Assembly (NCBI GenBank): GCA_029288195.1
Contig: JARFPR010000471.1
Coordinates: 1-5,595, forward strand
DNA from: Gammaproteobacteria bacterium
GTDB lineage: Bacteria > Pseudomonadota > Gammaproteobacteria > GCA-001735895
Direction of reading: 5' to 3'
Length of the DNA: 5,595 bases
Of the stretch, positions 1-5,317 are shown one piece after another (position 1 is the first letter of the stretch; every line of letters starts with the position of its first letter). The notes under the pieces are model-generated. The model ran no database searches and was not told the DNA's origin. It worked only from the letters and a program-made list of their open reading frames with translations. The position numbers and the translations under genes were made by a program.

Positions 1-359
1 ACGCTGTAGTAATCGGCGCGCCGGCACTTTAGCTGCATGTGGCAGATCAACGCGCCCCAGGGCGTCATCACGCTCGAATCGCGCGCAAAGAAATTGCGAT
101 GCAGTACCGGATCGGGCTCCAGGTAGTGGCAGGTCACTCCCGCATCCTCGTAAATGCGCACCATCTCCCGATGCTGGCTCTGCGCCAGGTCGAAATCGAA
201 CTCGATCCCGGTTTTGTGCATATTCTTAAGCGTGCGCCCGATTAGCGGGCCGGCCTCAACCCACTTGAAGTAATCAGGCTTGCCCAGCAATACGTCCCGT
301 AAAACCCCGTAGTCGTTATCAATACCCCAGTAATCTGGAGAATTTTGTTGATTAGCCAC
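1..359 (-). CDS. Amidinotransferase / arginine deiminase-fold enzyme, N-terminal part (runs off left edge)
   Basis: This frame is open from a GTG at 359-357 to the left edge (119 codons). The GTG is preceded on the minus strand by a good ribosome site, AGGGGG, 8 bases upstream; no better start lies upstream in frame. The N-terminus contains YGVLRDVLLGKPDYF (about residues 18-32), then FFARDSSVMTPWGALIC (about 84-100). This matches the first beta-alpha module of the guanidine-modifying superfamily (arginine deiminase, dimethylarginine dimethylaminohydrolase, amidinotransferases), where an F-x-R-D strand carries a substrate-binding Asp. The catalytic His and Cys lie further downstream and are outside the window, so the reaction (hydrolase or transferase) and substrate cannot be told. 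It is divergent from the betaine-type transporter across a 317-bp control region, which suggests shared regulation and possibly a role in metabolising the imported compound. The superfamily call is fairly firm; any finer call is open. Confidence 0.8.
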   Translation of the reverse strand, partial: MANQQNSPDYWGIDNDYGVLRDVLLGKPDYFKWVEAGPLIGRTLKNMHKTGIEFDFDLAQSQHREMVRIYEDAGVTCHYLEPDPVLHRNFFARDSSVMTPWGALICHMQLKCRRADYYS

Positions 360-474
360 TGATTTCGCCCCCTGCCAACGGTTTACACCGCCCAGTCTGG
401 CACAAAATCAAGGCGACGAGAATTGCCTGGAGCCCTTTATTTCATTGATTTTGTTGTCACATTGGACCGTACTG

Positions 475-498
475 ACTGTAAATAATACTGCAAATAAC
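475..498. repeat. Short 12-bp tandem direct repeat
   Basis: Two adjacent 12-base units, 475-486 (ACTGTAAATAAT) and 487-498 (ACTGCAAATAAC), match at 10 of 12 positions. A TTTTACA lies just downstream at 501-507, inverted relative to the TGTAAA of the first unit. The arrangement may be an extra regulator site for either divergent gene. It is short enough to be chance in AT-rich DNA. Confidence 0.4.
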
Positions 499-560
499 AG
501 TTTTACATCTCGTAGCTCAATAGTTACCATCGGCCGACTGAAGATTTTTTAATCGTAATC

Positions 561-575
561 AGTAAAGTGTTTACA
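561..575. promoter_or_regulatory. Putative operator 1 (TGTAAA-N3-TTTACA-like palindrome)
   Basis: The 15 bases AGTAAAGTGTTTACA form an almost perfect inverted repeat: five paired bases per arm (GTAAA/TTTAC) around a GTG centre, with an A/A outer mismatch. The same element recurs 37 bp downstream. The 3-bp spacer differs from the TyrR box (TGTAAA-N6-TTTACA) and from the spacer-less or 2-bp-spaced LacI-family sites, so the regulator is not identified. Function as an operator is inferred from symmetry, repetition and position. Confidence 0.45.
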
Positions 576-635
576 AGCCGTTATCAATAAAGACGGCTGT
601 AAAGTGTATACAAGCCGTTATCAATAAAGACTGCT
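562..635. repeat. Two tandem 37-bp direct repeats upstream of the binding-protein gene
   Basis: Unit one (562-598) and unit two (599-635) abut exactly and are identical at 35 of 37 positions; the differences are at unit positions 10 (T/A) and 34 (G/T). Each unit holds a palindromic GTAAA-GTG-TTTAC type element at its start. Each also has an AGCCGT arm and a complementary ACGGCT arm (ACTGCT in unit two) around an 11-base loop. The 37-bp period equals about three and a half helical turns, so the paired sites would face roughly opposite sides of the helix. Tandem duplication of a regulatory element is the simplest reading. The repeats end 41 bp before the ATG at 677. Confidence 0.9.
598..612. 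promoter_or_regulatory. Putative operator 2 (TGTAAA-N3-TATACA palindrome)
   Basis: The 15 bases TGTAAAGTGTATACA are the copy of operator 1 in the second 37-bp unit. Arms pair at five of six positions, and the T-to-A change creates an inner perfect palindrome, TGTATACA (605-612). It lies about 65 bp before the start codon of the binding-protein gene, where repressor or activator binding could affect that promoter. The binding protein is unknown. Confidence 0.42.
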
Positions 636-676
636 GTATTTTTTAAGATGTACTCTCAATAACCGAGGAAAAGTAA

Positions 677-1636
677 ATGTATCTCAAAAAAACCCTGACG
701 GGCGTTATCGTCGCCGTCAGCATGGGCGCGACCAGTATTGCCAGTGCCGCTGATGTTGTCATCGGTGTACCCAACTGGCCTTCCGTGGCCGCAACCGCGA
801 ATATCCTTAAAGTCGTAATCGAAGAGAATCTCGGTCTCGAGGTCGAGCTGCAAAACGGCACCAATCCGATCGTGTTCGAAGCGATGGATTCAGGCGCCAT
901 GCACGCGCATCCCGAGGTCTGGATGCCAAACCAGCAAAATCTGCACGATACCTTCGTCAAGACAAAAGGCTCCGTTGAAATGAATAAGAACGGCGTTGCC
1001 GCTTTCCAGGGTATGTGTGTACCCAAGGCGTTGGCTGACAAGCACGGTATCAAGTCAATTGATGACCTGACCAACCCGGACATCGCAGCACTGTTCGACA
1101 CCGACGGTGACGGCAAGGGTGAAGTCTGGATCGGTGCTCCCGGCTGGGCTTCCACCAATATCGAAAAAATCCGCGCCAAGTCTTACGGTTACGACCAGAC
1201 TTTCGAACTGACCGAAAGCGACGAGACACTCGCCTACGCGAACCTCGACAACGCGATCAAGGGCAGCAAGCCCTGGGTCGGGTTCTGTTATACCCCGCAT
1301 TATGTTTTTGTTTTGCACGAAATGCAGGTACTCGAAGAGCCGGCTTATGACGCCTCGCAGTGGAAAGTGGTACAACCCACCGACGATCCAAACTGGTTGG
1401 CAGTCTCCACGGCTGGCACCGCGTGGGATACCGCCTACCTCCACCTGCATTTCGCCAAGTCAGTGGAAAAGAAACATCCCGAAGTGGCTAAGCTGTTCAG
1501 AAATATGAAGCTCAGCACCGATGCAGTCTCGGAGATGACTTATGCGCTGGTGATCGACAAGGAAGATCCGGCTGCATACGCCACAGCTTGGGTCAAGAAA
1601 CACGAGGATCAGGTACTCAACTGGTTGACCAACTGA
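677..1636 (+). CDS. proX: Periplasmic substrate-binding protein of a betaine/choline-class ABC importer (OpuAC/ProX family)
   Basis: This 319-residue protein is the soluble receptor that would capture a quaternary-ammonium-like osmolyte in the periplasm and pass it to the membrane subunits. The start ATG has GAGGAA 6 bases upstream. Residues 1-25 are a Sec signal peptide (KK, hydrophobic core, cleavage near ASA-A); there is no lipobox Cys. Compared from memory with E. coli ProX, shared blocks are EVWMPN (80-85), FDTDGDGKGEV (140-150, an EF-hand-like DxDxDG loop), GAPGWAS (153-159) and YTPHYVF (205-211). Likely pocket aromatics are W82, W157 and Y205, the last at a position that is Trp in E. 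coli ProX. W34 in GVPNWPS matches a cage Trp of ChoX-type choline receptors. Length is normal. It is first in the transporter operon and separated from the ATPase by a hairpin. Family is firm; the ligand (betaine, choline, carnitine, other cation) is open. Confidence 0.93.
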   Translation: MYLKKTLTGVIVAVSMGATSIASAADVVIGVPNWPSVAATANILKVVIEENLGLEVELQNGTNPIVFEAMDSGAMHAHPEVWMPNQQNLHDTFVKTKGSVEMNKNGVAAFQGMCVPKALADKHGIKSIDDLTNPDIAALFDTDGDGKGEVWIGAPGWASTNIEKIRAKSYGYDQTFELTESDETLAYANLDNAIKGSKPWVGFCYTPHYVFVLHEMQVLEEPAYDASQWKVVQPTDDPNWLAVSTAGTAWDTAYLHLHFAKSVEKKHPEVAKLFRNMKLSTDAVSEMTYALVIDKEDPAAYATAWVKKHEDQVLNWLTN

Positions 1637-1664
1637 TACTCGCACTAACAGTATAAAAATAACT

Positions 1665-1696
1665 GCCCGTTACCGTCCCCATGGACGGTAACGGGC
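1665..1696 (+). terminator. Perfect 14-bp hairpin between binding protein and ATPase genes; attenuator or mRNA 3'-end stabiliser
   Basis: GCCCGTTACCGTCC at 1665-1678 is exactly complementary to 1683-1696, with a CCAT tetraloop between. It starts 28 bases after the binding-protein stop codon. No T-tract follows on the plus strand (CTAGTCGTC comes next), so it is not a canonical intrinsic terminator for the operon. A strong stem here would protect the upstream message from 3' exonucleases and let the receptor outnumber the ATPase and permease. On the minus strand the stem is followed by a broken T-run (AGTTATTTTTATAC), but no minus-strand gene enters it. The structure is certain; its role is inferred. 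Confidence 0.6.
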
Positions 1697-1744
1697 TAGT
1701 CGTCAGCTGGTCTATCAGCGGGCTAAATAGAGGGGGGCGCAACT

Positions 1745-2791
1745 ATGACTGAATCGACTGAATCGGTCGTCAATATAAGTAATGTCTGGAAGGTTTTTGG
1801 TGAGAAGGCCGACGATGCCATCAAAGCCATCAAGGACGAAGGCATTGGAAAAGCAGAGGTACTTGAACGCTACGGCTGCGTAATCGGTGTCCAGGATGCG
1901 ACTTTCGACGTTCCCCGAGGTGAAATATTCTGCATCATGGGCTTGTCCGGTTCCGGCAAGTCGACCCTGGTTCGCCACATCAACCGTTTAATCGAACCGT
2001 CCTCCGGTAATATCGAGGTCCTCGGCCGCAACGTATCGAATCTCAATGAAAGCCAGTTGCGGGAATTGCGTGCCAACCATATCGGCATGGTGTTCCAGCA
2101 CATGGCGTTGTTGCCACATCGCTCGGTGCGAGACAACGTGGCTTACCCACTAGAAATCCGCGGAGTTGCCAAATCCAAGCGTTGGGCAGTATCTGACCAT
2201 GCATTGCAACTGGTGGACCTGGTCGGATACGAGGACAGGCTGCCGAAGGAGTTATCTGGTGGTATGCAGCAACGCGTCGTCATCGCACGTGCGCTGGCCT
2301 CCGACCCGGAAGTGCTGCTGATGGACGAACCTTTCTCAGCGCTTGACCCATTGATCCGCATGCAGCTGCAGGACCAGTTTAAGGCGTTAGTGGCACAACT
2401 CCAGAAAACAACCTTGTTTATTACACACGATCTCGATGAGGCCATTCGAATCGGTCACCGTATCGCGATCATGAAAGACGGCATCATCGTGCAAATCGGC
2501 ACGCCGGAGGATATCGTCATGAATCCGGCCGACGATTACGTACGCGAATTCGTGCAGGGTATTTCGAAATTAAAACTGGTTAAAGCGCATTCGATTCTCG
2601 AGCCGCTGGAAAGTTACCAGGGCGATCTTGAGGGTGCGCCACGGGCCGACGAAGAAGCCGACCTGGACCAGTTGATCGACCACGCGGTCGGCACTGATCT
2701 GCCGGTCGTGATCACGTCGAACGGCCAGGACGTCGGCGTCGTGACCAAGCCGCGACTGCTGCGCGGCATCCAGGGGGGTAAAGAACAATGA
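1745..2791 (+). CDS. proV: ABC transporter ATPase, glycine betaine/proline type (ProV/OpuAA family)
   Basis: This 348-residue cytoplasmic subunit hydrolyses ATP to power import. A strong ribosome site (AGAGGGGGG) precedes its ATG. All nucleotide-binding elements are present: Walker A GLSGSGKST (66-74), Q-loop Q118, signature LSGGMQQR (170-177), Walker B VLLMDEP (190-196), D-loop SALD (198-201) and switch H228. The roughly 50-residue segment before the Walker A region, including the helix around 22-42, is typical of ProV and absent from shorter ABC ATPases. After the ATPase core, residues about 303-344 resemble the second CBS module of ProV. The first CBS module appears reduced to a short acidic linker, making the protein about 50 residues shorter than the 400-residue E. 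coli ProV. Its stop overlaps the permease start (ATGA), implying translational coupling. Assignment is firm. Confidence 0.95.
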   Translation: MTESTESVVNISNVWKVFGEKADDAIKAIKDEGIGKAEVLERYGCVIGVQDATFDVPRGEIFCIMGLSGSGKSTLVRHINRLIEPSSGNIEVLGRNVSNLNESQLRELRANHIGMVFQHMALLPHRSVRDNVAYPLEIRGVAKSKRWAVSDHALQLVDLVGYEDRLPKELSGGMQQRVVIARALASDPEVLLMDEPFSALDPLIRMQLQDQFKALVAQLQKTTLFITHDLDEAIRIGHRIAIMKDGIIVQIGTPEDIVMNPADDYVREFVQGISKLKLVKAHSILEPLESYQGDLEGAPRADEEADLDQLIDHAVGTDLPVVITSNGQDVGVVTKPRLLRGIQGGKEQ

Positions 2792-4380
2792 GTGACAGCG
2801 AAAACAGCGCTAGCGTCATCGCAGCGTCGGATATCGAGGTCGACCATGCGAGCCTCGATGCGTCGATTGCCGAATTCGCCAGCCAGAACGGCGACTATTA
2901 CGCCAAACAGTTTCACCGCATTCATTCATCCACCGGCCTGCTGCCGAATACCTTCAACTGGATGGCCGCGATCCTGGGCCCGGTATGGGCTGCCGCTCGC
3001 GGCGTCTGGGGCATGTTCTGGGGATTCCTGATCCTCGAAATGATCGCCTGGGTGCAGATCGGCAGGGGCTGGTGGGGTGATCCCGGCGCCAACTTCTTCG
3101 AGCGTGCCGCGGGGCAGCGCGAACGCGCCGAAGGTTTTCTCGAGCGCGCCGAAGCTGCACGCGCGGCCGGGGAGGACCCTGCCCGTTTCGAAAAGCTCGC
3201 GGAAAATATCGGTAATGCTGCGGAAAAAAGCGAAGCCCTGGGGCAGGCCGCGAGTTCCGAGGCGCTGGGCATCCTGCTCGCCGGCCTCGGCCTGCTAGTG
3301 CTGTTCAAGGCGCTGCAGGGATTTTACGCCAACTCGATTTACGAAAAACAGTTCAGCCGCTGGCGCATCGATCAGAAAATGGCCGAAAGTGGCGTCAAAC
3401 CGAAGAATATCCTGCTCGGCATCGTGCTGGTGATTTTGATTGGGCCGTTGACGATTTACAAGTTTACCGTCGACAGTCCGCTCGAAGTGCTCAATGAATT
3501 TCCGGAAAAACAGGTATCCAGTGTTTTTATCGACTCGGACAAGGCCACGTTGTACACCGAGCTCGCCAGCTGGTTGGAGCAGAAGATCGACAATGCCGCG
3601 ATTGCCGGCGCCGGTGCCTTCGATGGCATCACTGCGAGCGTGCGATGGGTGCTCGACGCACTGGGCCTGGCCTTGATCGGTACGCCCTGGCCGGTGGTGA
3701 TGCTGGTCATATGCGTGGTCGCCTGGCGCGCCGCGGGACCACGAGTGGCGATTTTCACCGCCGCTTCGTTAGCCTACATCGCGCTACTCGGTTACTGGGC
3801 AATCGCGATGGAAACTGTTGCCCTGGTCGGCGCCGCGGTGTTCATCTGCGTCATCATCGGGATTCCGCTCGGCATCTGGTTTGGTAAATCGAGGCGCGCC
3901 TATAACGCGGCCGAACCGGTACTCGATTTGATGCAGACCCTCCCGGCCTTCGTTTACCTGATTCCGATCATCGCTTTCTTTGGCACCGGCAATCCGCCCG
4001 GGATCCTGGCGACCATTATCTTCGGCATGCCACCGGTCATTCGCCTGACCTCGCTTGGCGTGCGTGGCGTGCCCGATACGATCAAGGAAGCCGCGGTGGC
4101 GTTTGGCGCTTCACGTTTTCAATTGCTGAAAGACGTGGAAGTACCGCTCGCACTGCCCTCGATCATGACCGGGGTCAACCAGACTATCCTGATGTGCCTG
4201 TCGATGGTGGTCATTATTTCACTGATCGGCGGTGGTGGTCTCGGTAAGGTCATCCTCGAGGCACTGCAGTATGCTGCCAAGGGGCCGGGGCTGCTCGGTG
4301 GTTTCGCGATCCTGTTCGTCGCCATGGTCATCGACCGCATCGTGCAGGGTGCATTCCGTCGCAAGGACCAGGAACTATAA
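2788..4380 (+). CDS. proW: ABC transporter permease (ProW-type) with an N-terminal DUF2628-like membrane extension
   Basis: This 530-residue inner-membrane subunit forms the translocation channel. Its ATG overlaps the ATPase stop by four bases. The C-terminal part (about 297-520) is a standard binding-protein-dependent permease: hydrophobic segments near 297-313, 317-337, 341-366, 383-400, 403-420, 463-482 and 500-517. It contains the ATPase-contacting EAA loop EAAVAFGASRFQLLKDVEVP (434-453) followed by LALPS. The first ~225 residues are extra compared with a typical 280-350-residue permease. They contain FNWMAAILGPVWAAARGVW (56-74), a hydrophobic stretch to about 90, a charged Ala/Glu/Arg-rich helical stretch (104-156), hydrophobic helices at about 157-178 and 205-228, and GFYANSIYEKQF (178-189). 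The FNW...GPxW and aN-x-x-Y patterns resemble DUF2628 membrane proteins. Permease function is firm; the extension's role is unknown. Confidence 0.93.
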   Translation: MSDSENSASVIAASDIEVDHASLDASIAEFASQNGDYYAKQFHRIHSSTGLLPNTFNWMAAILGPVWAAARGVWGMFWGFLILEMIAWVQIGRGWWGDPGANFFERAAGQRERAEGFLERAEAARAAGEDPARFEKLAENIGNAAEKSEALGQAASSEALGILLAGLGLLVLFKALQGFYANSIYEKQFSRWRIDQKMAESGVKPKNILLGIVLVILIGPLTIYKFTVDSPLEVLNEFPEKQVSSVFIDSDKATLYTELASWLEQKIDNAAIAGAGAFDGITASVRWVLDALGLALIGTPWPVVMLVICVVAWRAAGPRVAIFTAASLAYIALLGYWAIAMETVALVGAAVFICVIIGIPLGIWFGKSRRAYNAAEPVLDLMQTLPAFVYLIPIIAFFGTGNPPGILATIIFGMPPVIRLTSLGVRGVPDTIKEAAVAFGASRFQLLKDVEVPLALPSIMTGVNQTILMCLSMVVIISLIGGGGLGKVILEALQYAAKGPGLLGGFAILFVAMVIDRIVQGAFRRKDQEL

Positions 4381-4389
4381 CGGGCGCTT

Positions 4390-4839
4390 TCAGTCCAGCG
4401 TCTTGCTGAAATAGACGCGGTCGAAGCCGTCTTCGAGCCGGCGATCAAACTGCTCAAAACCAAGCCTGGGGTAAAGCTCCAGGTTTTCGGTCATGCTGGC
4501 ATTGGTATATAACTCTATGCGGGTAAAACCATCCTGCTTCGCCTGTTGCTCGACAAACCCGATTAACTTCCTGCCAATACCGCGATTCTGAAACCCGGGA
4601 GTCACTGCGACATTTTCCAGGTGCACGTGGTCCTGCTCCGGATAAAAGACAACAAAGCCAACAACCTGGCCATCTTCCTGGGCTACATGCAGGTGACCTT
4701 TTTCGATCGAAGCGGCAAAATTTGCAACCATGGGCGCGGGCTCACGTCCAATGCGTTCGACATACAGAGTGTATGCCGCAATCGCACAGCCCTCTATCTC
4801 CGCCAGATCGGCAATGCTGGCTTTACGAATTCCCGTCAC
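4390..4839 (-). CDS. GNAT-family N-acetyltransferase
   Basis: This 149-residue protein is a single GNAT domain that would transfer acetyl from acetyl-CoA to an amine. The start is a GTG at 4839-4837 with AGGTG five bases upstream. It opens with a typical IRKASIADLAEIEGCA strand-helix. Motif A, LENVAVTPGFQNRGIGRKLI (74-93), contains the CoA pyrophosphate-binding Q-x-x-G-x-G/A loop at 84-89. ELYTNASMTENLELYPRLGF (109-128) corresponds to motif B with the conserved Asn and Tyr and the YxxxGF ending. Length is normal for a stand-alone GNAT. It converges on the permease gene with only 9 bp between stop codons. It lies 49 bp downstream of the small secreted-protein gene on the same strand, so the two may be cotranscribed. 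The substrate cannot be predicted; an aminoglycoside role is not supported. Confidence 0.93.
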   Translation of the reverse strand: MTGIRKASIADLAEIEGCAIAAYTLYVERIGREPAPMVANFAASIEKGHLHVAQEDGQVVGFVVFYPEQDHVHLENVAVTPGFQNRGIGRKLIGFVEQQAKQDGFTRIELYTNASMTENLELYPRLGFEQFDRRLEDGFDRVYFSKTLD

Positions 4840-4888
4840 ACGGCCACCTCTTCCATAATAACGCTCTGCTGCACGGCAAGACCTGGTA

Positions 4889-5281
4889 CTAGGAGCCTCC
4901 GGCCCAATCCTGGCTGATACGTTCGTTTATTTTTTTGAACTGGTCGATCAATAGATCGCAATCGAGTTGGTTCGAGTTACAAAGTGCATCCATCTTGATC
5001 AGGATCTCGTCTCCCTTTTTAACTATCTCTCTGCGTATTGCGCTTGGATGCGCCGGGTGATCGTCAGGTGTAAAAGACCAGAGTATATATTTGCCCTCGC
5101 CTTTTTGGTTGAATATTGTCCAGCCTTCGTACTCCTGCATGCCCACGGCAGAATCTGTTTTTAGCGCGTTATAAGCTTCCTCGATTGTCGCGTAGCCTAT
5201 GGGTGAGGATTCCGCAACCTGTTGTGCCGCCGAGACAGGCAGGTACAGCAGTGTTAATAGAAACAAGCTGAATCGATTCAT
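4889..5281 (-). CDS. Small secreted protein of unknown function
   Basis: This 130-residue protein starts at an ATG with AAGGA six bases upstream. Residues 1-19 are a Sec signal peptide (MNRF, a leucine-rich core, cleavage near VSAA-QQ), so the mature ~110-residue protein should be periplasmic. The mature part begins with a helix, YATIEEAYNALKT (30-42), followed by strand-rich segments around GWTIFNQKG (53-61) and KYILWSFTP (64-72). Next come an HPAHPS turn (75-80), two further strands around 82-98, and a C-terminal helix after two cysteines (C101, C108) that could form a disulfide. I do not recognise a named family. It lies between the cyclic-nucleotide-binding-like gene (36-bp gap) and the GNAT gene (49-bp gap), all on one strand. 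The signal peptide and ribosome site make it a credible real gene; its function is open. Confidence 0.85.
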   Translation of the reverse strand: MNRFSLFLLTLLYLPVSAAQQVAESSPIGYATIEEAYNALKTDSAVGMQEYEGWTIFNQKGEGKYILWSFTPDDHPAHPSAIRREIVKKGDEILIKMDALCNSNQLDCDLLIDQFKKINERISQDWAGGS

Positions 5282-5317
5282 AAGTTTTCCTTAAAGGTTA
5301 CGCTATTGTATCGGCCG

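Larger units (their letters stand above)
360..676. promoter_or_regulatory. Divergent AT-rich control region between the amidinotransferase-like gene and the ABC operon
   Basis: This 317-bp gap contains no credible gene and must hold both divergent promoters. The motif TGTAAA, or its complement TTTACA, recurs at 382-387, 477-482, 502-507, 570-575 and 598-603, which suggests a repeated regulator half-site. A weak plus-strand promoter candidate is TTGTCA at 454-459 with an AT-rich -10 area around 477-484; no convincing consensus promoter was found closer to the binding-protein gene. The binding-protein gene has a clear ribosome site, GAGGAA at 665-670, ahead of its ATG at 677. The region is visibly richer in A and T than the flanking genes. 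Confidence 0.65.

Noticed and set aside
39..245. Plus-strand ORF of 68 codons at the left edge
   Set aside because: It lies antisense to the amidinotransferase-like gene, has no recognisable domain or ribosome site, and the minus-strand frame has clear family motifs.
561..612. TyrR boxes or a CRISPR-like array in the 37-bp repeats
   Set aside because: The palindrome spacer is 3 bp rather than the 6 bp of TyrR boxes, and the two units abut with no unique spacer, so it is not a CRISPR array.
648..662. Four-codon ORF (ATG TAC TCT CAA TAA) just upstream of the binding-protein start, as a leader peptide
   Set aside because: No ribosome site precedes it and the sequence has no codon run that would suggest attenuation; likely chance.
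643..1179. Long minus-strand ORF (178 codons) inside the binding-protein gene
   Set aside because: The opposite strand encodes an unmistakable OpuAC-family protein; this frame has no domain signature and is a shadow of it.
2922..3308. Minus-strand ORF of 128 codons rich in Ala, Ser, Arg and Pro opposite the permease
   Set aside because: Composition is typical of an antisense frame in GC-rich DNA; the permease frame is supported by membrane helices and start-stop coupling with the ATPase.
4388..4411. Possible terminator stem TTTCAG / CTGAAA between the convergent permease and GNAT genes
   Set aside because: Only six base pairs around a 12-base loop, mostly inside the GNAT coding region and with no T-tract.
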